Of a stretch of 64,000 nt of DNA, positions 7,915 through 17,232 are shown in pieces. The notes under the pieces are model-generated. The model saw only the letters and a program-made list of their open reading frames with translations, was not told the DNA's origin and did no database searches. The position numbers and the translations under genes were made by a program. This stretch comes from a bacterium 1xD42-67. GTDB taxonomy: Bacteria; Bacillota; Clostridia; Oscillospirales; Oscillospiraceae. Location: NCBI GenBank assembly GCA_003612335.1, contig RAYO01000014.1, forward strand, positions 78,162-142,161. The letters are read 5' to 3'. Positions within the stretch are counted from its first letter, which is position 1, and every line of letters begins with the position of its first letter.

Positions 7915-9099
7915 TCATACCAAAGCAGCCTTCAGCTCCTCCACCCGGTCGGTCTTCTCCCAGGCGACGCCCAGATCCTCCCGGCCGAAGTGGCCATAAG
8001 CGGCCAGCTGGCGGTAGATGGGGCGGCGCAGGTCCAGGTCCCGGATGATGGCGGCGGGGCGCAGGTCGAAGACCTTTGCCACCGCCTCCTCCAGCTTGGC
8101 GTCGGAGACGGTCCCGGTGCCGAAGGTGTCCACCCGGACCGAGACGGGCCGGGCCACGCCGATGGCATAGGCCAGCTGGACCTGACAGCGGGAGGCCAGG
8201 CCGGCGGCTACCACGTTCTTGGCCGCCCAGCGGGCGGCATAGGCGGCGGAGCGGTCCACCTTGGTGGGGTCCTTGCCGGAGAAGGCGCCGCCGCCGTGGG
8301 GGGCGGAGCCGCCGTAGGTGTCCACGATGATCTTCCGTCCGGTGAGCCCAGAGTCCCCCTGGGGCCCGCCGATGACGAACCGGCCGGTGGGGTTGACATA
8401 GATCTTGGTGTCATCGTCCATCAGCTCGGCAGGGAGGATGGGCCGGATGACCAGATCGATCATGTCCTTCCGGATCTGATCCAGCTCCGCCTCAGGGCCG
8501 TGCTGAGTAGACACCACCACCGCATCGATCCGCTTGGGCTTGTCCTCCTCATCATACTCCACGGTGACCTGGGTCTTGCCGTCGGGGCGCAGGTAGTCCA
8601 CCTTGCCCTCCTTGCGGACACGGGTGAGCTGCATGGCCAGCTTCTGGGCCAGGGAGATGGGCAGGGGCATCAGCTCGGGGGTCTCGTCGCAGGCGTAGCC
8701 GAACATCATGCCCTGATCCCCAGCGCCGTTGTCCAGTCCGTCGTCCTGAGCGCCCTCCTTGGCCTCCAGGCACTTGTCCACCCCCATGGCGATGTCTCCG
8801 GACTGCTCGTCGATGGAGGTGATCACCGCGCAGGTCTGGCAGTCGAAGCCGAATTTGGCCCGGTCGTAGCCGATGTCCTTCACCACCTGGCGGGCGATCT
8901 TGGGGATGTCCACGTAGCAGGAAGTGGTGATCTCCCCCATCACGTGGATCAGGCCGGTGGTGGCGGTGGTCTCGCAGGCCACCCGGGCCTGGGGATCCTC
9001 CTCGAAGATGGCGTCCAGCACCGCGTCAGAGATCTGGTCGCAGATCTTGTCTGGATGCCCCTCGGTGACGGATTCGGATGTAAAAAGTCTCTTTGCCAT
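7915..9099 (-). CDS. metK: S-adenosylmethionine synthetase
   Basis: Makes SAM from methionine and ATP in the cytosol. The 394 residues begin [18 protein letters not shown], with the ATP-binding HPDK at 15-18. They carry [12 protein letters not shown], the P-loop-like [19 protein letters not shown], and the usual C-terminus. The ATG at 9097-9099 follows an AAAGGAG site. The upstream SAM-I riboswitch and terminator (9186-9341) show feedback control by its own product. Length and motifs are complete. Confidence 0.97.
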   Translation of the reverse strand: MAKRLFTSESVTEGHPDKICDQISDAVLDAIFEEDPQARVACETTATTGLIHVMGEITTSCYVDIPKIARQVVKDIGYDRAKFGFDCQTCAVITSIDEQSGDIAMGVDKCLEAKEGAQDDGLDNGAGDQGMMFGYACDETPELMPLPISLAQKLAMQLTRVRKEGKVDYLRPDGKTQVTVEYDEEDKPKRIDAVVVSTQHGPEAELDQIRKDMIDLVIRPILPAELMDDDTKIYVNPTGRFVIGGPQGDSGLTGRKIIVDTYGGSAPHGGGAFSGKDPTKVDRSAAYAARWAAKNVVAAGLASRCQVQLAYAIGVARPVSVRVDTFGTGTVSDAKLEEAVAKVFDLRPAAIIRDLDLRRPIYRQLAAYGHFGREDLGVAWEKTDRVEELKAALV

Positions 9100-9121
9100 G
9101 GTATGTTCTCCTTTCTTTTCT

Positions 9122-9173
9122 TCCCCTGTCCGCTCCCCCGTCCCTGGGAGGGGGACAGGGAGCGGACAGGGGA
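9122..9173 (-). repeat. Long GC-rich hairpin between riboswitch terminator and metK
   Basis: CCCCTGTCCGCTCCC (from 9124) pairs over 15 bp with GGGAGCGGACAGGGG (to about 9173). It lies between the riboswitch terminator and the metK ribosome site. No T-run follows, so it is unlikely to be a terminator. It may be a dispersed palindromic repeat or an mRNA stability element. Confidence 0.6.
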
Positions 9174-9185
9174 GCTCTGGGGGTG

Positions 9186-9212
9186 AAAAACGCCCCGCCG
9201 GACGGCAGAGCG
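9186..9212 (-). terminator. Riboswitch expression-platform terminator
   Basis: On the minus strand AACGCTCTGCCG pairs with CGGCGGGGCGT (with G-U pairs) and runs into five T, just after the SAM-I aptamer. Confidence 0.8.
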
Positions 9213-9227
9213 TTATATGTGGCACAC

Positions 9228-9341
9228 CCTCATCTTTCGATACACTACCGCCGGATTTAGCACCTTGCATCAACAGATCAGCTCCGCTTTTGCAGGTTGC
9301 CGGGCTTCATCGGGCCGTTCCCTCCACCGCTCTTGATAAGG
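9228..9341 (-). promoter_or_regulatory. SAM-I (S-box) riboswitch controlling metK
   Basis: The minus-strand RNA contains the diagnostic S-box blocks in order: CTTATCAAGAG, GGTGGAGGGA, CGGCCCGATGAAGCCCGGCA, ACCTGC, and AAGGTGCTAAATCC. P1 forms between CCTTATC (9335-9341) and GATGAGG (9228-9234). Binding of SAM to this class favours the downstream terminator and lowers metK expression. Confidence 0.95.
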
Positions 9342-9361
9342 CTATTCAGTTGTCTGGGATG

Positions 9362-9391
9362 ATTATATAACATGGCCGCCTGCCTTGTCAA
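9362..9391 (-). promoter_or_regulatory. Promoter for the SAM riboswitch-metK transcript
   Basis: A consensus TTGACA at 9386-9391 and a consensus TATAAT at 9362-9367 have an 18-base spacer, about 20 bases before the aptamer. Confidence 0.8.
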
Positions 9392-9505
9392 GGAGTTTCC
9401 CATCCTGACTTTTTTCAAAAAGTGCTGCTGGATATAAACTCCGTCGGAGCCTTTTGCGTCTATATCGATGTAGTCCGACACAACGATCATTAGGAGGTCA
9501 TGATC

Positions 9506-9937
9506 ATGAAAAGGCTTTATCCTGCCGCGATCGTATTATCGATGCTGTCCTGTCTCATCGTCACAGGCTGTTCCGCTGAGAACGCATCCTCAGTGATCAG
9601 CGAAGCGATCCCAGAAAACATCACACACATCGAAGTGAGCGGTTTTTATCATGGCGAGTTGGAGCCCTGGGAGCTGACACAGACGGAGATCGAGGAGTTG
9701 GATACATGGATCGCTCAGCTTTCTTTGACGCATAGGACATATGCCGAAGGAGAAGCCCCTAACGAAGTCTATGCTGGTGGAGTTTGTTATCGTTTTGATA
9801 TCAACGATGGTGAGATGTCGTTCACATGGATACATATCGATCAGGCGTATCTCCAGTACGATGGTGGATGGTATGAGATCACGAACACCACAGCTCCACC
9901 GCTCGGCCTGGCCGGGCCCGGTCGATCAGTGGACTGA
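9506..9937 (+). CDS. Small predicted lipoprotein, function unknown
   Basis: A 143-residue secreted lipoprotein. The signal peptide ends in LIVTGC, a lipobox with the modified Cys near residue 19. The mature part has IEVSGFYHGELEPWELTQ and a Trp/Tyr-rich end (WIHIDQAYLQYDGGWYEITN), suggesting a small beta-rich fold. I do not recognise a family. The ATG at 9506 is preferred over 9500 because AGGAGG at 9492-9497 gives 8-base spacing. The last 12 residues (PPLGLAGPGRSVD) differ in composition from the rest, so a late frameshift is possible. GC is lower than in metK and ftsH. Confidence 0.7.
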   Translation: MKRLYPAAIVLSMLSCLIVTGCSAENASSVISEAIPENITHIEVSGFYHGELEPWELTQTEIEELDTWIAQLSLTHRTYAEGEAPNEVYAGGVCYRFDINDGEMSFTWIHIDQAYLQYDGGWYEITNTTAPPLGLAGPGRSVD

Positions 9938-10144
9938 TCTCGACCGCTGGATACAGGGCGGCTGTTACGATCCAGCTGTCCTGTATCTTATGCCTCATCC
10001 CTCTGCTTCAGCGAAGGATCTGGACGATAGAGCAGCAGCATCGATCTGAACAGGGAGCCCGTCCTCTTGATGGGGATCCGTCCTCTGTCGAAAAGGGGCG
10101 GGACCGGTCACAGAAAGTTTACCGGAAGTTTACATGGTATTTCC
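9938..10144. other. Intergenic stretch before ftsH, no gene seen
   Basis: About 200 bases without a supported gene. A short open frame continues from another frame of the lipoprotein region but has no ribosome site. I see no clear terminator for the lipoprotein gene. Confidence 0.4.
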
Positions 10145-10173
10145 TTGTTTTTATTTCTGGACTGTGGTATGAT
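10145..10173 (+). promoter_or_regulatory. Promoter for ftsH
   Basis: TTGTTT at 10145-10150 and TATGAT at 10168-10173 have a 17-base spacer, about 48 bases before the TTG start. Confidence 0.6.
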
Positions 10174-10220
10174 ATCCTTTGCCCTGTTTTGAAAATGCAG
10201 AAAAATGGAGGTACGCTCCT

Positions 10221-12377
10221 TTGAAGCCAGATAAAGGAAACAACAAAAAGAACACCTTCGGGCTGATCTCCCTGATCCTGTGGGCCTTGCTGCTCACCAT
10301 GCTGTTCCGGAGCTGCAGCAGCTCCATCGCCAGCTCCAACCAGGTCCAGGTGGACTACTCTGTCTTCCGCCAGTGGGTGGCGGCGGACCTGGTGGCCGAG
10401 GTCCACATGGAGAGCGAGCGCTATGTCATCACCCTCCAAAAAGAGAAGGAGGAGGAGGCCCTGACCTACCTCCCCCAGGATGAGGATCTCCAGCAGGGAG
10501 GCGGCATGTTCTTCTGGATGCCTGTCCAGAACGATAAGGACACCGAATATGTCACCACGCCGCCCCCGGTGAGCGACCTGGGCATCATCCAGCTGATGGG
10601 CGACCACGGTGTGGACTACTACCGCGATCCCCCGGACAGCTCCGGCTATATCATCTCCCTGCTGCTCACCACCATCCTGCCCATCGTCATCATGGTGGGG
10701 GCCATGGTCTTCCTCATGCGGGGCATTGGCGGCAAGGGGGGCATGGGCGGCATCGGCGGCGTGGGCAAGGCCAACGCCAAGGTATATGTAGAGAAGAAGA
10801 CGGGGGTCACCTTCCGGGACGTGGCCGGCCAGGACGAGGCCAAAGAGTCTTTGGAGGAGATCATCGACATCCTCCACAACCCCCAGAAGTACACCGAGAT
10901 CGGCGCAAAGCTGCCCAAGGGCGCCCTGCTGGTGGGCCCTCCGGGCACCGGCAAGACCCTCCTGGCCAAGGCCGTGGCCGGTGAGGCGGGGGTCCCCTTC
11001 TTCTCTATCAGCGGCTCTGACTTCGTGGAGATGTTCGTGGGCGTGGGTGCGAGCCGTGTCCGGGACCTCTTCAAAGAGGCCAGCAAGATGGCCCCCTGCA
11101 TCATCTTCATCGACGAGATCGACACCATCGGCAAGTCCCGTGACAACCGCATGGGGGGCAACGACGAGCGGGAGCAGACTCTGAACCAGCTGCTGGCCGA
11201 GCTGGACGGCTTCGACCCTGGCAAGGGGGTCATCGTCCTGGGGGCCACCAACCGGCCCGAGGTGCTGGACAAGGCCCTCCTCCGCCCCGGCCGCTTCGAC
11301 CGGCGCATCACCATCGACCGGCCCAACCTGGCGGGACGCCTGTCCACCCTCCAGGTCCACACCCGGAACATCCGCCTCAGCGAGGACGTGGATCTGAAGA
11401 AGATCGCTCTGGCCACCGCCGGCACGGTGGGCGCGGATCTGGCCAACCTGGTGAACGAGGCCGCCCTGCGGGCGGTCCGCCACGGGCGCCGGGCGGTCAA
11501 CCAGGAGGATCTGCTGGCCTCCTTCGAGTTCGTCATCGCCGGCAGTGAGAAGAAGAATTCGGTCCTCACCGAGCTGGAGCGCAAGCTGGTGGCCTACCAC
11601 GAGGTGGGCCATGCCATGGTGGCCTACAAGCAGAAGAACGCCGAGCCGGTGCAGAAGATCACCATCGTCCCCCACACCGAGGGCAGCTTGGGCTATACCC
11701 TCCTCATGCCTGAGGAGGACAAGACCAACCTGCGCACCAAGGAGGAGCTGATGGCCAAGATCGCCGTCTCCATGGGCGGCCGGGCCGCCGAGGAGGTGGT
11801 CATGGACACCATGACCAACGGCGCCTCCCAGGACATCCAGGAGGCCACCAACATCGCCCGGAACATGGTAGCGATGTACGGCATGAGCGAGGAGTTCGGC
11901 ATGATGGCCCTGGGCTCGGTCCGCAGCCAGTATCTGGACGGCGGCTACGGCCTGGACTGCGCCCAAGACACCGCCGCTGTGATGGACAAGGCAGTGAAGG
12001 CTATCCTGGACGTGTGCTACAAGGACGCCGTGGCGGTCATCCGGGAGAATCGGGACGATATGGACAAGGTGGTGGCCTATCTGCTGGAGAAGGAGACCAT
12101 CACCGGCGGCGAGATGGTGGCGATCATCGAGGGCCGGGACCCGACCACTGTGGAGGACGCTTACGCCTCCACCAAGTCCAGGGTCAAGCCCCTGCCCGGG
12201 GACATCGAGCCCCCCGCCCGGGCCATCCACATCATCAGCGAGGAGATCAGACCTCCCGCTCCCGTCGAGGAGTCGGAGGGTCCCGCTCCCCAGGAAGAGG
12301 CCGGAGAGGCCCCCTCCAGCCCGGAGCCCGCTCCCCAGGAGGAGGCCCCGCAGGACGATGCGGAACGGCCGGAGTGA
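10221..12377 (+). CDS. ftsH: ATP-dependent zinc metalloprotease FtsH
   Basis: A 718-residue membrane-bound AAA protease that degrades damaged membrane proteins and regulators. Two membrane segments flank the extracytoplasmic domain (near residues 14-32 and 148-170). The AAA module has Walker A GPPGTGKT (239-246), Walker B IIFIDEID and the Arg-finger region RPGRFDRRI. The zinc site is HEVGH (460-464), where Val replaces the usual Ala without affecting the ligands. The tail is acidic and Pro-rich (PAPQEEA units). The start is a TTG at 10221 with GGAGGT 8 bases upstream. A terminator follows at 12421-12456. Confidence 0.96.
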   Translation: MKPDKGNNKKNTFGLISLILWALLLTMLFRSCSSSIASSNQVQVDYSVFRQWVAADLVAEVHMESERYVITLQKEKEEEALTYLPQDEDLQQGGGMFFWMPVQNDKDTEYVTTPPPVSDLGIIQLMGDHGVDYYRDPPDSSGYIISLLLTTILPIVIMVGAMVFLMRGIGGKGGMGGIGGVGKANAKVYVEKKTGVTFRDVAGQDEAKESLEEIIDILHNPQKYTEIGAKLPKGALLVGPPGTGKTLLAKAVAGEAGVPFFSISGSDFVEMFVGVGASRVRDLFKEASKMAPCIIFIDEIDTIGKSRDNRMGGNDEREQTLNQLLAELDGFDPGKGVIVLGATNRPEVLDKALLRPGRFDRRITIDRPNLAGRLSTLQVHTRNIRLSEDVDLKKIALATAGTVGADLANLVNEAALRAVRHGRRAVNQEDLLASFEFVIAGSEKKNSVLTELERKLVAYHEVGHAMVAYKQKNAEPVQKITIVPHTEGSLGYTLLMPEEDKTNLRTKEELMAKIAVSMGGRAAEEVVMDTMTNGASQDIQEATNIARNMVAMYGMSEEFGMMALGSVRSQYLDGGYGLDCAQDTAAVMDKAVKAILDVCYKDAVAVIRENRDDMDKVVAYLLEKETITGGEMVAIIEGRDPTTVEDAYASTKSRVKPLPGDIEPPARAIHIISEEIRPPAPVEESEGPAPQEEAGEAPSSPEPAPQEEAPQDDAERPE

Positions 12378-12420
12378 TACAGCGCAAGATCAGCATGTTC
12401 CTTGGGAGGATCCCGATCAT

Positions 12421-12456
12421 AAAAGGGCGATGTCGGCAGGACATCGCCCCTTTTTA
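12421..12456 (+). terminator. Terminator after ftsH
   Basis: GGGCGATGTC-GGCA-GGACATCGCCC is followed by CTTTTT on the plus strand, between ftsH and the convergent TauE/SafE pair. Confidence 0.88.
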
Positions 12457-12466
12457 TGATACCGTC

Positions 12467-12859
12467 CTATGATCCTCCACTGTCCCCCTGCTCCGGGCCC
12501 TTGCTGCGGCCAAAGAGCTCCATCCCGCCCACTGCGATGAGGAAGGCCCCGAAGCATTTCCGGAGCAGTCCCACCTCCATGGCCGAGGCCGCCCAGGCTG
12601 AGAGCGCTGCGCACACCAGCCCTCCGCCGATGGCGGGGAGGAGGACCCGCTTCTCGATACAGCCGTTCTTCACATGGGCGGGCAGCGCCATCAGTCCGGC
12701 GGGGAGGAAATAGAGCAGGTTGATCCCCTGAGCCAAGCGCTGCTCCACCCCGGCGAAGGCGGTCATATAGACCAGCAGCAGGGTGCCGCCCCCCACACCG
12801 AATCCGGACAGCACCCCTGTAGCCGCCCCCACCAGCAGGGGCAGGATCCAGTCTCTCAT
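12467..12859 (-). CDS. TauE/SafE-family half-size permease, second gene
   Basis: A 130-residue membrane protein with about four hydrophobic segments. It has the family's glycine-rich opening, VGAATGVLSGFGVGGGTLLLVYM, where a membrane helix meets a loop. TauE/SafE proteins move sulfonates, sulfite or other organic anions and are usually about 250 residues with two such halves. Here each half has its own gene. The start ATG (12857-12859) overlaps the stop of the upstream half in an ATGA, with GAGGAG before it, so translation is coupled. The two products probably pair as a heterodimer. The substrate is unknown. Confidence 0.8.
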   Translation of the reverse strand: MRDWILPLLVGAATGVLSGFGVGGGTLLLVYMTAFAGVEQRLAQGINLLYFLPAGLMALPAHVKNGCIEKRVLLPAIGGGLVCAALSAWAASAMEVGLLRKCFGAFLIAVGGMELFGRSKGPEQGDSGGS

Positions 12860-13212
12860 AGAAAGCTCCTCACTCCTCCATAGATCAGCAGCAGGCCGAA
12901 GGCCCGCTTCAGCCAGAGGATCTTCACCCCTTTGAACCACTTCCCTCCGGCCCAGCCCCCTGCGGTCCCCCCGATGAGGTAGGGCAGAGCAGTCATCACA
13001 TCCAGTCCGCCCCGAAACAGGTAGATTCCCACCGACAGGGCGCACAGGGGCAGGATCACCGCCACCGAGGTGGCGAAGGCCCGCCGCTGGTCCAGACCGC
13101 AGTATCGGGTGAGCAGAGGCACCAGCACCGATCCGCCTCCGCCGCCGAAGAGGCCGTTGGCGATCCCCGCCAGCCCGCCGGCCAGCAGATAGCGGCCCTT
13201 TTTTCCCTGCAA
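12856..13212 (-). CDS. TauE/SafE-family half-size permease, first gene
   Basis: A 118-residue membrane protein with the sequence GIANGLFGGGGGSVLVPLL near the N-terminus, the hallmark first repeat of TauE/SafE transporters, then three more hydrophobic segments. The start is a TTG at 13210-13212 with GGAGG 8 bases upstream. Its stop codon overlaps the ATG of the second half-gene. Together the two make a polypeptide length close to one normal TauE/SafE protein. No frameshift repair is needed because each half has its own start and ribosome site. Confidence 0.8.
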   Translation of the reverse strand: MQGKKGRYLLAGGLAGIANGLFGGGGGSVLVPLLTRYCGLDQRRAFATSVAVILPLCALSVGIYLFRGGLDVMTALPYLIGGTAGGWAGGKWFKGVKILWLKRAFGLLLIYGGVRSFL

Positions 13213-13306
13213 CCGTCTCGCCTCCTTTAGGCTCAGTGTACCAAAAAGAGGGGCGGTCTATTCCCTCCAGGAGCCGCTCCATATTTCGATCTTTCTTCGA
13301 TCTTCC

Positions 13307-13335
13307 TTGATCCTTTTTTAAGGTCATCTTAAGAT
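13307..13335 (+). promoter_or_regulatory. Putative promoter for the amidase gene
   Basis: TTGATC at 13307-13312 and TAAGAT at 13330-13335 have a 17-base spacer and lie 46 bases before the ATG. An ATCTTAAGAT palindrome overlaps the -10 box. Confidence 0.45.
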
Positions 13336-13381
13336 CTCCGTAGTAAGATATCTCCATCCTGATCCAAAGAAGGCGGCAGAT

Positions 13382-14101
13382 ATGTACAGAGGACAGAGGA
13401 TCGATCACGAGGATGCCCGGCCCCGGCACAGGGATCGGAGACGGCGGCACAGCCCACTGTTCTATCTGATGGTGGGGCTGGCCCTGGGGATCTGCCTAGA
13501 TCAGGCCCTGCAAAGCCTCCTCTCTGTCCAAGACACTGGGCCTTCAGCGCCCAGACAGCATCCCAGGATATCCCAGTCGAGCTCCAGCCAGCAGTCCGCC
13601 CTCAAAGCGCCTCCCAATTGCCCTGATCAGATCGAGCAGGACTTTCTCACTGTCAATCCTTACTCTCGGCCAGGCACGAAGCTGGTCTCGGTCAATGGGA
13701 TCGTGGTCCACTACGTAGGCAATCCCGGCACCACCGCCCGTCAGAACCACAGCTACTTCCAGAATCTGGCCCGGAGCGGCGAGACTTTCGCCAGCAGCCA
13801 CTTCCTCATCGGCCTGGAGGGAGAGATCATCCAGAACGTCCCTCTGGACGAGGTGGCCTACTGCTCCAGTCAGCGAAACAGCGATACCATCTCCATCGAA
13901 TGCTGCCATCCGAAGGAGGATGGCGCCTTCACCCCAGAGACCTATGATTCCCTGGTCGAGCTGGTGAGATGGCTGGCAGACTATTATGATCTGGATACCG
14001 ACCAGATCATCCGCCATTACGACGTGATCGGCAAAGAGTGCCCGGTTTACTACGTCCGGAATCCCGACGCCTGGACCCGATTCCTAGAAGATCTGAACTA
14101 G
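13382..14101 (+). CDS. Amidase_2-type N-acetylmuramoyl-L-alanine amidase, membrane anchored
   Basis: A 239-residue zinc hydrolase expected to cut between MurNAc and the peptide stem. A basic head (RHRDRRRRH) precedes one membrane segment at about 25-47, then a Ser/Gln-rich linker. The catalytic domain carries the zinc ligands H110 (GIVVHYVG) and H212 (IIRHYDV), with C220 in the position usually taken by the third ligand (IGKECP). ATG at 13382 follows AAGGCGG. A role in wall remodelling or sporulation is inferred. The gene ends just before a degraded accessory segment. Confidence 0.85.
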   Translation: MYRGQRIDHEDARPRHRDRRRRHSPLFYLMVGLALGICLDQALQSLLSVQDTGPSAPRQHPRISQSSSSQQSALKAPPNCPDQIEQDFLTVNPYSRPGTKLVSVNGIVVHYVGNPGTTARQNHSYFQNLARSGETFASSHFLIGLEGEIIQNVPLDEVAYCSSQRNSDTISIECCHPKEDGAFTPETYDSLVELVRWLADYYDLDTDQIIRHYDVIGKECPVYYVRNPDAWTRFLEDLN

Positions 14102-14117
14102 TCAGGACCACCCGTAT

Positions 14118-14237
14118 ATGGGTCACCTGCACTCGCCCTATAAGGGCGTGATATTGGCCGCGCTTCAAGGCACGGTGAAACAGTCTGCCGTCCGCATATT
14201 CTTACAAGCGGCCCCACTCAGTGGGGTTGCATATTGA
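14118..14237 (+). other. Short open frame at the edge of the degraded segment
   Basis: A 39-codon frame (begins MGHLHSPYKGVILAALQG) occupies the gap between the amidase and the helicase remnant. It has no clear ribosome site and overlaps the first codons of the helicase frame. It may be the end of a lost mobile element. I do not call it a gene. Confidence 0.25.
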
Positions 14238-15680
14238 TTCGGCTTCTATTGTTCCTATATTCCAAAAGAGATTCTTCCGTCTTTGGCTGGACAGCGTTTT
14301 GCCGGAGTATCCTGTTGTAGCGAACTTCCGCAGGAAGACGCAGGAGACTGTGATCCAAGAATTCGAGCAGCTTGACAAGCTCCAATTTGCGATTGCCCGC
14401 TCCCGTATTCGTTCAAAGCTCATCAATGGTCTACCTTCGTTGGATCATTTCACAAGCGGTGTTGACGAGATCAGCACCCTCAAGCGGGAATTGAACAAAC
14501 AGCGGCGCATCATGCCCATTCGACGTTTGTTCCGGGAGATACCCAACCTCATTTTGGCATTGAAACCTTGCTTGATGATGTCACCTCTGTCGGTCAGTCT
14601 GTTCCTGGAGGCCAATACGTTCACATTTGATACTGTCATTTTTGATGAGGCATCCCAGGTCTGCACAGAGAACGCTATCGGTGCTATCCTGCGTGGAAAG
14701 CAGGTTATTATTGCTGGTGACAGCAAGCAGCTCCCACCCACAAACTTCTTCTCTGCCTCAGTATCTGACAGCGACTTTGATGGGGATATTGGGGACGAAG
14801 ATGAATACGATGACAGCAATGCTTACGAATCCATTTTGGATGAAGCAGCACTGCTCCCTGAGCGCACCCTGCTATGGCATTACCGGAGCCGCCACGAGCA
14901 TTTGATCGCATTTTCCAATGCAAAAATCTACAAGGGAAATCTGATCACATTCCCATCCAATGTGGACCGCGCACCGAATGTAGGCGTAGAGTACACCTAT
15001 GTTCCTACTGGCTACTATGATCGCGGAGGACGCAAAGGGAATGTGATCGAAGCGGAAAAGGTTGTCGACCTGATCTTTGAACATATCCAACAATTCCCAA
15101 ATCGTTCTCTTGGGGTCATTGCTTTTGGTGAAGTCCAGCAGTTAGCAATTGACACCGTACTTCGTAAAAGACGTATGGAAAGTCAGCAGTATGAATCGTT
15201 CTTTGATGAAGACCGGCAGGAGGCTTTCTTTGTCAAAAGTCTGGAAAACGTCCAAGGTGATGAGCGGGATACGATTATTTTTAGTATCGGCTATGTTAAG
15301 GATGCGTCTGGTGTCATGCGGATGAACTTTGGTCCTCTAAGCAAAACAGGTGGGGAACGCCGGCTGAATGTCGCTATCACCCGCGCCAAATGTAATGTGA
15401 AGCTGGTAGGCTCTATTCTCCCCACAGACATCAATGTTGAGCGTGTCTCCGCTGATGGTCCGAAACTACTGCGGGGATATATCGACTTTGCTATGAACGG
15501 TCCCTCTGTTTTGCAGAACGAGGTAACAGAATCCGACTTTGTGCAGCATGACTCTCCCTTTGAGACCGCTGTTTACAATTTCCTGGACTGCAAAGGGTAC
15601 AAGCTGGCAACCCAAGTGGGCTGTTCTGGTTATCGTATCGATATGGCCGTTAAGCATCCAAAGTTGAGCGGCCGCTATGT
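14221..15680 (+). pseudogene. Truncated superfamily 1 helicase with C-terminal MTES_1575/DUF559-like nuclease domain
   Basis: Only the C-terminal third of a large DUF4011-type helicase remains. Visible parts are the Walker B-like TVIFDEASQVCTENAIGAIL, IIAGDSKQLPPTNFF, WHYRSRHEHLIAFSN and ENVQGDERDTIIFSIGY, then RRLNVAITRAKCNV (motifs II to VI of SF1 helicases). The start of an endonuclease fold follows (DSPFETAVYNFLDCKGYKLATQVG, with GYRIDMAVKHP). Walker A and the N-terminus are absent. The 3' end is cut at about 15680, where an IS3 transposase tail begins. Such proteins are common in defence islands. GC is clearly lower than the flanks. Confidence 0.8.
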
Positions 15681-15865
15681 ATTATCAATCTATGGAACAT
15701 TTCAAGCAAGAACTATTTGCTTACTTGGTTCACTACAACAACCGCCGTATCAAGGCAAAGCTGAAGGGTTTGCCGCCTGCCTTGCACAGACAATAAACCC
15801 TTTCAGCTGCTTGAACAATTTCTCTTGGCATTCTTTGTCTAACTTTTTGGGGTCACTTCAGATCT
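15680..15865 (+). mobile_element. IS3-family (IS150 group) transposase 3' remnant and right end
   Basis: A frame beginning near 15680 encodes SMEHFKQELFAYLVHYNN and RRIKAKLKGLPPALHRQ, the C-terminus of IS3-family OrfB, ending in TAA. It is followed by GTCTAACTTTTTGGGGTCAC, typical of an IS3-type terminal repeat, at about 15837-15856. The rest of the element is gone. It truncates the helicase gene on its left. Confidence 0.75.
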
Positions 15866-15895
15866 CGTGTCCGCTGTTCTATACTTCGATTCGGG

Positions 15896-16351
15896 TCAGG
15901 GCCTGCCCTTGGTTTTTCGGCGCAGATAGGGGTAGGCTGCACGAAAGAGGGAAGCGGTCAGCATGGCTCCCACGGCCAGAGCGGAGGCCATACCGAAGGT
16001 GTGGAGGAGGGTGTCCAGAAAGCGCTGGATGTCCCCGGCGACGCAGTAGCTCATCGCGAAATAGATCCCTCCGCCGGGCACCAGAGGGAGCAGGGCTACC
16101 AGCAGGTAGCCTGTCACTGGGCAGCGGCGCAGCCGCGCCATGATCTCAGAGAACAGACCGATGACAGCGGAGGCCAGGAAGGCGGCGAAGATCGTGCTCC
16201 CGGCCAGCAGGTAGACCAGCCAGCCCAGGGCCCCGCCTACGCCGCAGATCAGCTTGCCGACCCCATGGATGTTGAACACCAGGGTGAAGCCCACACAGGC
16301 CAGGAAGGAGCAAAGACAAGGCAGGATATATCCAGACCAGATGGTCTCCAT
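15896..16351 (-). CDS. ThrE-type threonine/serine exporter, small subunit (DUF3815/ThrE_2)
   Basis: A 151-residue membrane protein with four to five hydrophobic segments (CSFLACVGFTLVFNIHG, GWLVYLLAG, LLVALLPLVPGGGIYF). The PGGG motif in a membrane loop is typical of this half of the split ThrE exporter. It follows the larger subunit by 12 bases, with AAGGAGG before the ATG at 16351. Together they likely export small hydrophilic amino acids such as threonine and serine; the exact substrate is not shown. Confidence 0.82.
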   Translation of the reverse strand: METIWSGYILPCLCSFLACVGFTLVFNIHGVGKLICGVGGALGWLVYLLAGSTIFAAFLASAVIGLFSEIMARLRRCPVTGYLLVALLPLVPGGGIYFAMSYCVAGDIQRFLDTLLHTFGMASALAVGAMLTASLFRAAYPYLRRKTKGRP

Positions 16352-16363
16352 ATGCCGTCCTCC

Positions 16364-17125
16364 TTAAAAGATACCGCCGATCGCCAGTCCCACAGCGGAG
16401 CCGATGGCGATGGCCGAGGCAGTCAGGATCGATTCCGCAGCGCGACACAGACCGGAGATGATATCTCCCGCCATGATCTCCCGCATGGCGTTGGTAAGGG
16501 CCACCCCGGGGACCAGGACCATCAGCACGCTGATGGTCACCGTGTCCACGCTCTGGCCGAAGCCCAGCCGGACCAGCAGGAGGGAGAGCAGGGAGGCGAC
16601 GGCGCTGCAGACCGCTGTGCGGAAGAAGCCGTTCGACCCGATCAGGCGGCGGCCGTACAGCAGGAATGCCCCCACCACCAGACCGCCCGCCAAAGCGCAT
16701 ATGGCGTCTGAGATCCCGCCGCCAAAGAGGGGGGAGAAGAGGGCTGGGGCAGCTCCATAGCCCAGGAGAACCTGCCAAAGGGGGTGCTTGGGGGTCTGGA
16801 GGGGCAGGGCGTCCAGCTGCTCCCTGGCCTCGTCCAGAGAGGGAGGGTCCGCACAGAAGCGGCGGCACAGGGCATTGCACCGCTCCAGCAGCTCGATATC
16901 GGTCCCGTGGCCGCCGATCCGCCGCATCCGGGTGATGGGATGCCCCTCTGGGGTGGTGATGCTGACGATGACGCAGTTGGGGATGGCGAAGACCTCCGGG
17001 GATCCCAGACCGTAGGCCTGGAGCAGGCGGCGCACCGACTCCTCCACCCGATAGATCTCTGCCCCGCTGGACATCAGCAGACAGCCCAAGTCTACAGCGA
17101 TATTCAGCAGCCTATCATGATCCAT
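16364..17125 (-). CDS. ThrE-type threonine/serine exporter, large subunit (DUF1212)
   Basis: A 253-residue protein. The N-terminal cytoplasmic domain has the family signature (LLMSSGAEIYRVEESVRRL, residues about 16-35, then HGTDIELLERCN). Five hydrophobic segments follow from about residue 120 (VLLGYGAAPALFSPLFGG, ALTNAMREIMAGDIISG). The latter includes the conserved loop of ThrE proteins. It is upstream of and nearly adjacent to the small subunit, forming a two-gene operon. The full-length fungal and Corynebacterium exporters carry both halves in one chain. Confidence 0.85.
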   Translation of the reverse strand: MDHDRLLNIAVDLGCLLMSSGAEIYRVEESVRRLLQAYGLGSPEVFAIPNCVIVSITTPEGHPITRMRRIGGHGTDIELLERCNALCRRFCADPPSLDEAREQLDALPLQTPKHPLWQVLLGYGAAPALFSPLFGGGISDAICALAGGLVVGAFLLYGRRLIGSNGFFRTAVCSAVASLLSLLLVRLGFGQSVDTVTISVLMVLVPGVALTNAMREIMAGDIISGLCRAAESILTASAIAIGSAVGLAIGGIF

Positions 17126-17181
17126 GACGTTCTCTCCCTGATGATGAGTGCTGTGCCCGCATCTGGGGTGGGCATTAGAAG

Positions 17182-17208
17182 CCCGGCGGAGCAGACGCTC
17201 CGCCGGGG
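17182..17208 (-). terminator. Hairpin after the TRAP transporter gene
   Basis: CCCCGGCGGAGC pairs with GCTCCGCCGGG on the minus strand, just past the TRAP permease stop. The T-run is weak, so termination may be partial. Confidence 0.5.
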
Positions 17209-17232
17209 CAGTGGGTATCTTTGCCGGGGGGC

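Noticed and set aside
9741..10049. Second gene overlapping the lipoprotein gene in another frame
   Set aside because: No ribosome site and no plausible protein; it may only reflect a frameshifted tail.
10119..12230. Long open frame on the strand opposite ftsH
   Set aside because: It follows from the GC-rich codon pattern of ftsH, has no ribosome site, and its product is low-complexity His/Gly/Leu-rich.
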